From Cynocephalus volans (taxonomy: Eukaryota > Chordata > Mammalia > Dermoptera > Cynocephalidae), in NCBI RefSeq assembly GCF_027409185.1, contig NC_084460.1, positions 63,624,501-63,688,500 on the forward strand: DNA of 64,000 nucleotides, in the 5' to 3' direction. Made by a program: the position numbers and the translations under genes. Positions within the stretch are counted from its first letter, which is position 1, and every line of letters begins with the position of its first letter. Under the pieces are notes generated by a model. It had not been told where the DNA came from and searched no databases. It saw only the letters and a list, made by a program, of their open reading frames with translations. This document shows positions 45,661 through 57,455 of the stretch, one piece after another.

Positions 45661-46109
45661 TCATAATCCCTAAGGGCATGATGAAACAGGTTATTCAATC
45701 TATCTGGCAAAACTGAGGTTAAAAATTAATGCAGCTACATTGCCTGGTGGTAAAAACAGCCCACTGGTTCTATACCAATGTAACCTACCTTGTATGAATG
45801 GGAGTGGACTGAGGGGGTGGCATTTGTTAAACTAATACTGCTGCCTGCAATCTAGACCAGCACAATGGACACACCTAATGTCCTTTTCAAAAGTGGTAAA
45901 GTTCGGGCATAAATGGAGAAAAAGAAGAACAGTAGCTGAAAATAAGAGAATTAATTCATGAGATATGTAATAAGGTAAATCCAATATTACATCAACACCT
46001 TGAAAGAGGCTCAGAGCAAGAGACAATATTGTCTTTTAGCTTAATTACAGCAAATGCCTGAAAGGGGGAAGCCATATATTGCTGAGATCACTCCTGCTTT
46101 TGGAACCTG
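45661..46109. other. Probable 3' ERV sequence, no coding frame
   Basis: Between the integrase remnant and the LTR. No env-like frame could be recognised. Nothing else seen. Confidence 0.4.
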
Positions 46110-46668
46110 ACAAGATACAATGGAAGCCTGCAAACTTGAGTGGGGCTGTAGGATAAGTTAAATCACCAATGGATAATGATTTCATTAATCATGCCTATGT
46201 AAGGAAACCTCCCTAAATACCTCTAAGGGTGGGGTTCAGGCAGCTTCTGGGTTGGTGAACAAAATGAGTAGCTGGGAGGGTGGCATAACTGGAGACAGCC
46301 TGATGCATCTCTTCAGTTTGACTGCTCCTGAGTTGTATGCTTTATAATACACCAGTAATAAGATAATAGTAAGTAAGGTGCCATCCTGAGTTCTGTGAGA
46401 CATTCTAGTAAATTACGAAACATGAGAGGGAGTTGTGGGGACCCCTGATTTATAGCAAAGCCAAAAAGAAGTGTGGATTACCTAAGGACCCATTTCTTAC
46501 TATGGGTGTCTGAAGTCGGGAGGCAGTGTTGTGGGACCAAGCCCTTAACCTGTAGGGTCTGAGTTAATTTCAAGTAGTTAGGGTCGTAATTAAACTGAAT
46601 TGAAGCACACCCAGTCAGTATCCACAGAAAACTAGAAAACTACGTGGTGAGGAAAATCTCACACATAC
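46110..46668 (+). repeat. ERV LTR followed by Leu-type primer-binding site
   Basis: LTR-like sequence with AATCATGCCTATGTAAGG, AACCTCCCTAAATACCTC, GGGTTCAGGCAGCTTCTGGG, TTTATAATACACCAGTAATAAG and AACCTGTAGGGTCTGAG in the order of a mammalian ERV-L-type LTR. Immediately after it, GGTGTCAGAAGTG (46669-46681) looks like a tRNA-Leu-type primer-binding site. That marks it as a 5' LTR with only a few bases of internal sequence left, not the 3' LTR of the integrase remnant upstream. Confidence 0.55.
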
Positions 46669-46699
46669 GGTGTCAGAAGTGTTTTGGAATTGTGGATAA

Positions 46700-48435
46700 C
46701 AAACACTTTTTATACATTTTTAAAAACTTTTTTAAAAAACCAAAAAACTAGAGTCTAAGGTATGTCTCAAAATACTGACAGATAGCAGAAACAAAAAAGA
46801 TATAAATTTACCTACAATTTTGAGAGAATTATAGTATCAAAAACCAAACTGATCTAAAAAGTACTGACGGTTTAAAATTGAAACAGTGTTTGAGGGTATA
46901 CACAAGAAGCATGTCAAAAGAAATGCCTAGCCCCTGCAGAGGGCATACTTTGAAGGCACTTCATCAAAAGAGGCCAACATGGATAACAGAAAAGGGAGAA
47001 CAATCCAGAGGGCACAGGCAGATGCCTCCAAGAGCAACCGACTGAGGAGCTACCACAGTGCAGAATCTAGGGCCAATCAAGACGGATTTATCTTCCTAAA
47101 AGGAAAGTGGAGGAGAAAACTGGAAGTATACTCTTTAAAGGTTCTTATGGCATATGCAGTGGGTTGAATTGTGTCCCCCCAAAACTCACTCATGCTTGAA
47201 TTGTGTCCCCTAAGTTTTATGTATTAGAAACTTGGTCCCCATGTGACTGTTAGGAGGGTGGAAAATCCTGTTATGGTGATTGAAGGGTGGAGCCTTGAAG
47301 AGGTGATTAGATTGTAGGACCCTGCAGTAATGAATGGATTAAAAATGGTGATCAGGTGTGTGATTCTGAGGCCTTTAAAAGAAGAGAGAAGAGAATTTGT
47401 CTTGCTGTCTCTGCTCCACCATTTCAAAATGTGATATCCTGATGTCACTGTCACCACCACCAAGACCCTCACAGGCTGTGTTCCCTAGACTTTGGACTTC
47501 CCAGCCTCAGAAACTGTAAGCAATAAATTTTGTTTTCTTATAAAATACTCAGTTCTGTGTATTTTGTTATAAGCAACAGAAACAGACTAATACAATATAC
47601 ATGAAGTTATACATGAAGTGGTATTATATACATGAAGTAATGATTATACATGAAATGCCATAATATCACCAAAACATAGAGTATAATAAGCTAAAGGTGC
47701 ATACTATGAACCATAAACCAACCATAAAAACAATTACAGCTAATAAACTCTGGGGCCATAGAAAAGCACGCAGTGTGATGAATTTGGCCCAAAGGACATA
47801 ATTTGCCAACTTCTATTTGTATGAATTACTATAATGGAAGGAAGAGTTGACTTGGGGTAGTAAAATATTAGAAGACATAATAAATATGAACAGCAGTACA
47901 GGGTAGAAAAAATGAACCTCTGATAAAGAGAGCACAGATTAAGTAGAAAAGACAGATTTTAAAATATAAATAACCTAAAAGTAGCAAGGCTTGTGTGGTA
48001 ATGACAAAGTGCATGGCAAGACTAACCCTCCAAAGAAAACAACTATAAAATTGGAACAACATTCATAACATAACCATCCAAGGTACTGAAAAACAACCAA
48101 AAGCAGGCAGAAACGAATTCAGTACAAAATGCTTTATAAGTTTATGGCATTCTACTGCTGTGCACCCTCCAATGTACACACAGATCAAAGTGTTGAAAAC
48201 TGCAGCTTTACCGGCTCAAGATGTCAAAGGGTGCAATTCTAGACTGGCAAGATAACCAGAAAGTTAGGGGGATTATTCATAGAAGAGAGGAAGACAAAGA
48301 ATGGAAGCCCCCAGATTTACATATAAAACTCACCAAAGTTGCTGGCTAACTACTAAAATATACATATGTGGGAGATGACAGAAGGACAAATAAAAAAGCA
48401 GCCCCTAGAAGTTGACAAAAATGAATGGAGACTTC
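46700..48435 (+). mobile_element. Old L1/HAL1-like fragment, split by an LTR
   Basis: AGTGGAGGAGAAAACTGGAAG, TATACTCTTTAAAGGTTC, then after the LTR ATACATGAAGTGGTATTATAT and GCTAAAGGTGCATACTATG match the region after ORF1 in HAL1 (an L1 relative with ORF1 only). A short AATTTGGCCCAAAGGACATAA insert (47780-47800) looks like a fragment of another repeat. The plus frame at 46979-47167 is not a gene. Confidence 0.5.
47165..47598 (+). mobile_element. MaLR LTR, variant subfamily
   Basis: Sense LTR starting GGGTTGAATTGTGTCCCCCC and containing TTGAAGAGGTGATTAGATTG, GTAAGCAATAAATTTTGTTTTC and TTGTTATAAGCAACAGAAAC. It starts with an internal near-repeat of GAATTGTGTCCCC (47168 and 47198), a small tandem duplication. 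It is in the same subfamily as 28450-28843 and 62456-62835. Confidence 0.8.
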
Positions 48436-48751
48436 AGTTACTGATCACTGCAGGTGAGATGGAATTGGGAGTCTGAATCCACATATAACAACTGTCTTGT
48501 AACTGGGTAATATAAAAGGATCTCTATACTTGCAAGATATGATTCACAACATCCAAGATACAATTCAGACTCATCATCCAGATGAAGAAACAGGAAAATG
48601 AGACTTATAATCATTGGGGGAAAAAAAGTCAATTGAAACTGATGTCCCCAGTGACCTAAATGCTGCAATTAGCTGACGAGATTAAGCCATTTACAAATAT
48701 GACCACTACTTAAAAGAAGATGATATATTAACACAATACAGATGGAGACTA

Positions 48752-48833
48752 TGAGGGTACTTCAAAAAGTTCATGGAAAGATCCTCACTATCTTTTAATT
48801 CTATTTTTCCACAACCTTTCTGAAGTACCCTTG
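48752..48833 (+). mobile_element. Mariner-like palindromic MITE, 82 bp
   Basis: Left end TGAGGGTACTTCAAAAAGTTC, right end (complement) CAAGGGTACTTCAGAAAGG, so the element is nearly palindromic. TA dinucleotides flank it (48750-48751 and 48834-48835). No coding capacity; it would depend on a mariner transposase. Confidence 0.8.
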
Positions 48834-49677
48834 TACTAGAATAAAAAAAACAAAAATTTAAAAAGAGCCAAATATGAATACTAGAATTGTAAAATACATT
48901 CAAATAGTAACTGGTACAAAACATTTACTGGACAGGCTTAACAGCAGAATGGAAATGAAAAAAAAAAAATTCAGTCAGCTTGACAATGTATTAATACTCA
49001 TAAATATTTTCTGATCTTTATGAAATACAGAAAAAAACAGGAAGAAAAAATGGACAGTACCTGGAACTTCCGGGAAAATATAGCAAGCTGACTAAATTAT
49101 GTTGTAATTGGAATTCCAGAGGGAGCAGAGGGAGAAAGAATATAACACTAAAAAATATTATTTAAGACAATGGCTAAAATATTCCCATATTTTATGAAAG
49201 GTATCAACTTACAGACCACAAAGGTCAATGACCCCTAATCGGGGATAGACACACAAAAAAAGTACAGTACACACATCATACTCAAACTGCTGAAATACCA
49301 AGCTAAAGAAAGAATCTTGAAAGCCAACAGAGAAAAAACAGAAATGAATCTGTGGTGTTCAATCATATATGAATGATGGCTGACTTCTCATCAGAAACAA
49401 GGAAATGACATCTTTAAAGTGCTGATATAAGATATCTTCCTTCTCTTGATTCTATAGCCAGTGAATGTGAAATAAAGAAATTTTCAGATAAACAGAAAGA
49501 GAAAATTGATTACCAGTAAATCTGCACTACAAAAATGCTAAAGAAAATTCTCTAGACCGAAATAAAATGACACCAGATAGTAACTATGATCTACAGAAAA
49601 ATATCATGGTCCCCAGACATGGTAAATGTGTAGGTAAATATAAAGAACTTTATATATAAGAGTATACTTTAAAAGAT

Positions 49678-49765
49678 TCCTGGAAAAACAGAATTGAAAG
49701 ATCATATAAATCTTTCCACAAACTTTTTGAAGTATCCTCATATATATGCAGGGTACTTCAAAAAT
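49678..49765 (+). mobile_element. Two further partial mariner-like MITE ends
   Basis: Bases 49678-49741 match the right part of the same MITE (AAATCTTTCCACAAACTTTTT, GAAGTATCCTCATA). Directly after it, GCAGGGTACTTCAAAAATATA (49749-49769) is a left end of another copy. The two ends face each other over a TATATATG spacer. Confidence 0.6.
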
Positions 49766-52700
49766 ATACATGCTTGTTTAAAGCAAAAATTATAGCACCA
49801 CATGTGGGATTCATAACATATACAGATGGACATGTAAATATATATATATATGCACATAACAAAAACATTACAAGGAATAAAGGTCTTAAATATAACTACA
49901 GTATTGAAAAGTTCTTATATTCTGTGTGAAGCAGTACAATACCAGGTTTAAGAATACTGTGATAAATTAAGGATTCATATTGTAACTCCTTACAGCAACC
50001 ATAAGAAATTAATACAAAGAGGTGTACCTAAAAAGATAACAGATAAGGCAATAATATCAGCAAAATGGTGGACTAGGAAGTTCCAGACCTTTGTACCCAC
50101 ATCAAGATAAGAGTTAACAGCAACACATGAACCAAAAAAATAGCTTTGTAAAAAAGTCTAGAAACACATTAAGAAGTTGTAGGACCCAAAAAAATGGAGT
50201 AGCAAGGCACCAATCTGGAGGACAACCTCCCAATTTCTGGCTCCTTCCTCAGTATGCAAAAATAGTAGAACAAGCATCATCTGTGTTGTCCGGGGCTGTT
50301 CGAGGGATTGGTTTCTGTTTTTCCTGCTTTAGAATGCTGACGGGAAGAGCTATACAGGTGAGTTACTAGGTTGGAGGCAGCTGAAAACAAAGGCAAATGC
50401 TGCAATGAGTGAGATGCATCCCTAGAAAAGGTTTGATAGGGCCCAGAATCTAAAGCCTGACAGAAGTGGCTGTTTTCCCAAAAGCCCGAGTATCAACAAA
50501 AGATCAGAAGGTATACAAAGAAACAGGAAAATACAACAAAGAAAAGAAACAAAATAAATTTCCAGAAAAAATGTCTCTATAGAAATGCATATCTCTGTCT
50601 TAAATATACTTGATTAGCTAAAAGGGGAACACAGATAGACAAGTAAACAAAATAAGGAAAAAAACGCACAAAATGAGAAGGGTATCAACAAAAAATAGAA
50701 AGTATAAAAAAGAACAAAAATTCTAGAGCTAAAAAATGCCACACAACTGAATCAAAAACTACACAAGAGGGGTTCAATACCTGACTTGATCAGATGGAAG
50801 ACTCAAAAAACACGAAGTCAGGTCATCTGAAGTTATCTAGTAAGAGAAGCACTGAACCAAAAAATGAAAAAAATTGAAGAAAGTGTAAAGAACTAATGGG
50901 ACACCAAGTGGACCAACAGATGCATTATGGTAGTTCCAGAGGGAATTAAAGAGAGAGAGAAGAGAGTGTATTTGAAGAAACAATGGCTTAAAATCTCCAA
51001 TATTTGATGAAATGGACACACAAATTCAAGAAACTCAACAAACTACAACTAGGATAAACCCAAAGAGACCCACCTAAGACCAACCAAACCGTCCAAAGTT
51101 AAAAACAAAGAGAAAACCTTGAAAACAGCAAGAAAAAAGTGACTCCTATATATAAGGGAGCTTCTACATGATTACAAACAGGTATCTCAGCAGAAACTTT
51201 GCAGGCTGGAAGGTAATAGGATGATAATATTAAAAGTGCTGAAAGGAAAAAGAAAAAAGAAAAAAAAAAATACTCAACCAAGAATATTATATTGGCAAAA
51301 ATGTCCTCCAAAAATAAAGGCAAAATCAAGACTTTTCTCAAAAACAAAAGCAGGAGTTTGTTATCCCTAAAATTGGCCCATAAGAAATGCTAAAGGTAAC
51401 CAACCCTTCAATCTGAAAAGAAGGACATCAGACAGCAGCAAGAGGCCACACGAAAACATAAAGTTCTCAGATAAAGGTTAATGTATGAACAAATATGGAA
51501 ACGTGGATTATTGTCATTTTGGTTAATAAATTCTCTTAAGTCGTGTGTAGAATTTTAAAAAGAAAACAAAAAACCAATAAATCTATGGTAATGCATACAC
51601 AATATATAAAGATGTAATCGGGGACATCAGTAACAAAGTGCGGGCAGAGCTCTTATACGTGATTGAATTAAGTAATTTTCAGTTTAAAACAAATGGTTAT
51701 ACTTTTAAGGTATTTTATACAATACCCATGGTAATCCACAAAGAAAATAGCTATAGAGTACACACAAAAGCAAATGAGAAGGGAATCAAAACACCACTAA
51801 AAAAATCAACTAGCAGTTAGAGAGGAAAGGAGGGACACAAAAGTTGCAAGATGTACAGAAAAACCACAAATGGCAACAGTTATCCCTATCAGTCCCTACC
51901 AATACTACTTCATACATAAATGAATAAAACTCCCCCTATTGAAAGGATATAGATTAGCTAATTGGATAAAAAACCAAGATCCAACTATAGTAATGAGCCA
52001 CAAAATGCCATTTCAGTCAGTGATGGACCAATAGTCTCGTAAGTGGTCTCGTATGGGTGCTAAAAAAAATTCCTGTTGCCTAGAAATGTAGCCATCGTAA
52101 CGTCATAGTGCAACACATTATTCATGTGCTTGTAGTGATGCTGGTGTAAACAAATCTACTGCACTGCCAGTCACAGAAAAGTATAGCACATACAATTATG
52201 TACAGTTCACAACACTTAATAATAATATATGAATATGTTATTGGTTTATATATTTACTATACTATACTTTTTATTGTTAGAGTCTACTCTGTCTATTTGT
52301 GAAAATATACGTTAACTGCAAAACAGCCTCAGGCAGGTTCTTCAGGAGGTATTCCAGAAAGCATTGTTATCACAGCAGATGACAGCTCCGTGTGTCCCTG
52401 AAGACCTTAGTGGAACAAGATGTAGATGTGGAAGACAGTAATATTGATGATCCTGACCCCATGTGGACCTAAGCTAACGTGTGTATTTGTATGTTAGTTT
52501 TAAATGAAGAAGATTAAAAAGTTTTTAAAAAAATTTTAAAATGGAAAAAAGCTTATAAAACAAGGATATAAAGAATATTTTGTATAGCTGTTTTAGCTAC
52601 GTGTTATTCCAAGAGTCAAAAAGTTTAAAAAAATCAAAAAGTTTATAAAGTAAAAACTTTACTTCAGCATACTGAACTTAGTTTACAGAAAGCTAAGGTT

Positions 52701-53122
52701 AATTTCTTATTGGAGAAAGCAATTTATAAATTTAATATAGCCTAAGTGTACAGTGCTTATAAAGTCTACAGTACATCATACAGTAATGTCCTAAGCCTTC
52801 ACTTTTACTCACCACTAGTTCACTGACTCACCCATAGCAACTTCCAGTCCTGCAAGCTCCATTTACCATAAGTACCCTATACAGGAGTATCATTTTTTAT
52901 CTTTATACCATATTTTTACTGTACCTTTTCTATGTTTGGATATATTTAGGTACACAAATACCATTGTGCTACAATTGCCTATAGTATTCAGTACTTTAAC
53001 ATGCCATCCAGGCTTGTAGCCCGGGGGCAATAAGCTATAACGTATAGACTAGGTTGTGTGTAAGTACACTCTATGATGTGTACACAATGAAATCACCTAA
53101 CAATGCATTTCTCAGAACGTAT

Positions 53123-53558
53123 TGTAAGACTAGCGCGAAGGCGCAAATCTCACTTGTTGGGATGGCTTATCTCACAAAGACCAGGAGACAGAGATCATTG
53201 CAATCAAGCAAGAGTAAGTCGCTCAGTCTCCAGGACAGAAGCGGCCCCGAGCTCTTAACTCAAGCATTTTTTATACAGTTTGGTAGGCAGACTTTGGTAA
53301 CAGGATGAGTTGCACACAGCTTATTGGTCATCCGAGGTGACCTTTAATTTTATTGGTGGCACACAGACGAGGAACTGGGAGAATGGCCCATCCCTTTTGC
53401 AGTCAGGCCCTTCCTGGAACTGAGTGTACTTTGGGCTCTTTTGGAAAGTCCCTTCCCCCTGGCAACGGAAAGTCCCAAGCATCTGGTGACGGGAAGTCCC
53501 AAGCACCTGGTATTTTTTTTTTTTTACCCAAAGGTTGGGGGTCATTTTTGCCTCTACA
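53123..53558 (-). repeat. Solo ERV LTR with three NF-kB-like sites
   Basis: A 436-bp solo LTR with TG and CA termini, flanked by the 4-bp duplication GTAT (53119-53122 and 53559-53562). Read on the minus strand it has a TATAAAAA box (complement of 53266-53275), preceded by CCAATAAG-like boxes and by three NF-kB-like decamers (separate entry), then an R/U5-like downstream region with TCTCTGTCTCCTGGTC. A 4-bp duplication and these terminal bases are typical of gammaretrovirus-like LTRs. It sits inside the Tigger, making it the youngest layer of this nest. Confidence 0.85.
53443..53500 (-). promoter_or_regulatory. Triple NF-kB-like enhancer in the LTR
   Basis: On the minus strand: GGGACTTCCC (53491-53500), GGGACTTTCC (53467-53476) and GGGACTTTCC (53443-53452), each 24 bp apart. 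The last two match the kB consensus GGGRNNYYCC perfectly. They lie in the U3 portion, upstream of the TATA box of the LTR, where retroviral enhancers are expected. Activity is not shown by sequence. Confidence 0.7.
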
Positions 53559-54955
53559 GTATCCCCATCATTAAATGATGCATGACTATATACGCTGCAA
53601 GAGACTCACTTCAGATCTAAGGCTAAAGGTGAAAAAATGAGAAAAGAAATTCCATGCTAATAGTAACTAAAAGAGACCACTGGTGACTATATTAGTATCA
53701 GACAAAACAAACTTTAAGTCAAAACCTACTATAAGAAACAAAAAAGAACATTACATAAAGATAAAAGGGTCAATTCACCAGGAAGATAAAGCTCTTAACC
53801 ATATGACATGAACATTGACAGAAATGAAAGGAGAAACAAACAGCAAGGGAAACAATCAGCAATGTGGAAAGTCAACACTATGGAATGGGAGAAAATACTG
53901 GTGGACTGTGTATCTGATAAAGGACTAACCTCCAAAATATTTACTTCTACATTTTGTTGGAAAAAAAAAATTAAAAAGTGGGTTAAAGAACAAAATAGAC
54001 ATTTCTCCAAATAACATGTACAAACAGCCAACAGTTAGCTATATGAAAAGGTTCTTTCACATTACTCATCAGAGAAATGCAAATCACAACCAAAATGAGA
54101 TTTCTCATCAAATCTCTTAGGATGGCCATTATCAAAAAGACAATAAATAACAAGTGTCAACGAGTGTGTAGAGAAAAGAGAACCCTTGTACTCTGCTGGT
54201 GGGAAAGTAAATTGGTATAGACACTATGGAAAACAGTATGGAGATTCTTCAAAAAATTTAAAAAATAGAAATACCTAGAAGCAATGCCACTTGTAGGTAT
54301 ATATCAAAGGAACTGGCATCAGGATCTCAGGGGCATATGTTCATTCCTATCGCTGCAGCTTTATTGCCAAAGTCCAAAACATAGAAACAACCTAAATGTC
54401 CACCAACCAGATAAATGGATAAAACATAGTATATATATGCAAAGGCATTTTACTTAGCCTTAAAAAGTAAGAAAAATCATGCCATTGTAACAACATGAAA
54501 GTAACTGGAGAACATTACACTAAGTGAAATGAGTCAAACAGAGGAGATACTACATGATCCCACTTATATCATGAATCTAATAGAGGAGAATGGTGGTTAC
54601 CAGGGGCTGAGAAAAAAAGGAATCGGGGAGTGTTAGTCAAAGGGTACATAGCTTCAATTATGCAATACAAGTAGGTCCCAGATATCTATCCTACAGCATA
54701 CTGCATGAAATTAAGTACGTGTATGATACACTTTATTTGTTAAGATGATAGACTTTAAGTGAAATGGTCTTATCACAAAACGGGGGAGAGGGGAAACTTC
54801 TGGAGGTGATGTTTGTGTTTATGGCATTGTTTATGGTGATAGTTACATGGGTGTATACTTACGTCCAAAGTCATCAACATGTATACATTACCCCTTGTAT
54901 TTATTAAATATGTACAATTTTTATATGTCAATCATACCTCAATTAAAAAAAAAAT

Positions 54956-55516
54956 TATATAAGACACACCTCCCAGTATAGTAAACTTGACAGCCCAGAA
55001 TCTCTCCTCTAGAAATTGCTCTTCCCCAATGGCAAGCATCACCCCATCAGGTCAATCAGAAGGTGCCTACATGTACTGATGACTGCCAAGGCTCCCTGGG
55101 AGATATGCTACCTACACTGACCATATTTGCTCCTGACCCTGGAACCTGCATTCCTCTCCCTACCAGCTGCCTTTGGTGAGGGTTCAGAGTAGAGCCACTC
55201 AGCCCATATCACAGTGCCCTTGCTCCCACCTGGGCTGGAAGGATGTGTGTGATTCTTCCCTCGTCCCAAAATAAAGAGCAAATTTCATAGGAAAAAAGTA
55301 TATAATTTTTAAATTTTTAAAAAATAATTTTTACAAGTTTCTGACTCAGTACATGCTTATATTATTATTTAACATTTATCTTTCATTCTAGGCTGCTGTG
55401 TCAATACACTGAACCATATTTTCTGAACCAAAATACATATAAAGTTGTCTAGAATTTTTTCTTAAGTTTAAATTTATGTGTGGAGATATTTCCAATATTA
55501 CAAATACTGAACTACA
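54956..55516. other. Intergenic, no gene recognised
   Basis: A moderately GC-rich part (54990-55270) with TCCCTCGTCCCAAAATAAAG is followed by AT-rich sequence. No repeat assigned. Confidence 0.4.
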
Positions 55517-55694
55517 TTTTTTTTTTTTTTTTTTTTAAAAGATGACTGGTAAGGGGATCTTAACCCTTGACTTGGTGTTGTCAGCACCACACTCTCCAAG
55601 TGAGCTAACCGGCCATCCCTATATAGGGATCCGAACCCGTGGCCTTGGTGTTATCAGCACCACACTCTGCCGAGTGAGCCACGGGCCGGCCCCA
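55517..55694 (-). mobile_element. Dimeric tRNA-Ile SINE (t-SINE-like)
   Basis: Full dimeric SINE on the minus strand with the GCTGATAACACC linker type, T-rich tail on the plus-strand left side. The duplication GAACTACA flanks it at 55509-55516 and 55695-55702. The plus frame at 55542-55901 runs through it and is not a gene. Confidence 0.9.
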
Positions 55695-57455
55695 GAACTA
55701 CAATTCTTTATGTGCTTCATTAATCAACTTTATGGAAAACAATACAATTACACTGCACTAGGAGAAAAACAGTATCTTGAGACAAATGAAAATACAACAT
55801 ACCAAAACTCATGGAATACAGTGAAAGCAGTACCAAGAGGGAAACTTACAGCTGTAGATGCCTACACTAAAAAAAAGAAAGATTTCAAATCAATAACCTA
55901 ACATTACACTTTAAGGAACTAGAAAAACGAAGTAGTTACAACCAAGCGGAAGGAAGAAAATAATAAAAATTAAAGTACAGATAAACAAAATAGAGAGAAT
56001 AGAAAACTAACCAACAAGTTGCTTTTTTAGAGGTCAATAAAACTAAGAAAAAAAAGAAGATTCAAATACTAAATCATCAGTGAAAGAGGTGACATTACAT
56101 CCAATGCCGCAGAAGTAAAAAGGAATATAAAAGAATGATATGAGAAATTACAGGGCCAAAATTGGATAACCTCGATAAAACTGATACATTCTTAGAAACA
56201 AACAAGGTATCACACAATATTCATCAGTTTTCCATTGGTTGTAACAGAACCTGAAAAACTGGATAATTTATAAAAAAAATAAAATTTCTTAGTTTTGGAG
56301 GCTGGAAAGTCTAAGGTCAAGGGATACACCTGGTGAGGACATTCTTCTTGGGGGAGAATCTGCAGACTCCCAAGGTGGCACAAGGCAAGAGCACACCCTT
56401 AACATGCTTACTTGCTCTCCTTATAAAGTCACATGTGCCACTCCCATGATAACCTGCTCATCCATTAACCCATCAATGAATTAATCCATTGATGAGTGAA
56501 TAGCCCTCATGATCCAAACACCTCCCAAAGGTCCCACCTCTGAACACTGCCACATGACCTTTGGAGGAGACAAACATCAGACCACAGCACATACTGAACT
56601 ATAAAGGAGTAAAAAATATGAACAGAATTTTAACTGTAAGGAGACTGAACCAGTAATCAAAAACAAACCAACAAAGAAAATCCCAGATTCAGATGACTTC
56701 ACTGAAGAATTCTACATAACATTTCAAAAAGAATTAACACCAATCCTCCTCAAACTATTCAAAAGAACTGAAGAGAAAGAAACACACTTCCACACTCATT
56801 CTATCAGGCCAGCATTACCTTGATATCAAAGCTAGATGAACACTTTTGATAATAAAAACACTCAACAAACTAAGAAGAGATGGAAATACCTCAAAATAAT
56901 AAAGGTCACTATGAGAAGTCCACAGCTATCATCATACTCAACTGTGAAAGACTAAAACTATTCCTCTAAGATCAGGAACAAGATAAGGATGCCCACTCTT
57001 GCCACTTCTATTAACCATAGTACTGGATGTCCTAATCAGAGCAATTAGGGAAGAAAAAGAAATAAAAGGCATCCAGATTGGAAAGAAGGAAGAAAAATTA
57101 CCTCTGTTCAAAGACAACGTGATCTTACATATAAATCCTGAAGATTCCACAAAAAGTAACTGATGGGACACCAGATAATAAATTAGAAAGAACACAGATC
57201 TAAATGAGAAAATCTTGGCCTAACTGATATTTATAAAATACAATGTGGAGCATTCACTAAGACAGACCAAATGTTGAGCCATAAAACATGTCTCAAGACT
57301 GAAATCTTACAAAGTATGTTCTCTGACTAGAAGAGAAAAACCAACAACAAGAAACTAACCAGAAAAGCCTCAAAGACTTGAAAATTAAATAATATACTTT
57401 GAAATAACCCATGAGTCAAAAAAGTATTCACAAAGGAAACTGGAATATATTTTGA
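55695..57455 (+). mobile_element. Sense L1 ORF2 pieces, split by an LTR
   Basis: ORF2 parts in sense: GTGAAAGCAGTACCAAGAGGG (55820), AAAATCCCAGATTCAGATGAC (56681), CTAAGATCAGGAACAAGATAAGG (56968) around the reverse transcriptase, then from about 57190 an ORF2 piece that is not co-linear (GACAGACCAAATGTTGAGCC). A MaLR LTR at 56219-56592 interrupts. No open frame. Confidence 0.8.
56219..56592 (-). mobile_element. Solo MaLR LTR
   Basis: Antisense MaLR LTR (CATCAGTTTTCCATTGGTTG, GGAGGCTGGAAAGTCTAAGG, TTAATCCATTGATGAGTG; ending GGAGACAAACATCAGACCAC), decayed relative to the copy at 18.1 kb. Confidence 0.78.

Larger units (their letters stand above)
48436..50045 (+). mobile_element. HAL1-like element (ORF1-only L1 relative)
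   Basis: Text in HAL1 order: AACATCCAAGATACAATTCAG, GTCAATTGAAACTGATGTCCC, TGTAATTGGAATTCCAGAGGG, AAGAAAGAATCTTGAAAGCC, CTTCTCATCAGAAACAAGG, AAGAAATTTTCAGATAAACAG, TATGATCTACAGAAAAATATC, and a 3' part to about 50045. The ORF1 frame is destroyed by stops. Mariner-like MITE sequences are inserted at 48752-48833 and about 49678-49765. Confidence 0.65.
51990..53588 (+). mobile_element. Tigger-type DNA transposon, non-autonomous
   Basis: The left end AGTAATGAGCCACAAAATG and the complement of the right end AGTCATGCATCATTTAATG are related inverted termini, flanked by TA within the L1 sequence ACTATA / TATACG. The body (GCACTGCCAGTCACAGAAAAG; CCTCAGGCAGGTTCTTCAGG; TGATATTGATGATCC-type text; GTGTACAGTGCTTATAAAG) follows the pogo-like Tigger family as I know it. 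No transposase frame survives. A solo LTR lies inside (53123-53558). Confidence 0.82.
50046..54955 (+). mobile_element. Old sense L1 with 5' leader, ORF1, ORF2 parts and 3'-UTR
   Basis: The leader begins near AGCAAAATGGTGGACTAGGAAG (50060). ORF1-like text (AATTCAAGAAACTCAACAAAC, GAAAACCTTGAAAACAGC) spans about 50560-51400; the start of ORF2 (AGATTAGCTAATTGGATAAAAAA, 51950) leads to CCAACTATA at 51989. A Tigger insertion intervenes and ORF2 resumes at about 53590 with CGCTGCAAGAGACTCACTTC. At about 53845 the sequence jumps from the endonuclease to the C-terminal end of ORF2 (ACTGTGTATCTGATAAAGGAC), so the reverse transcriptase is deleted. The 3'-UTR runs to about 54955 (GTGGTTACCAGGGGCTGAG; TATGTCAATCATACCTCAAT). 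All frames broken. Confidence 0.82.
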
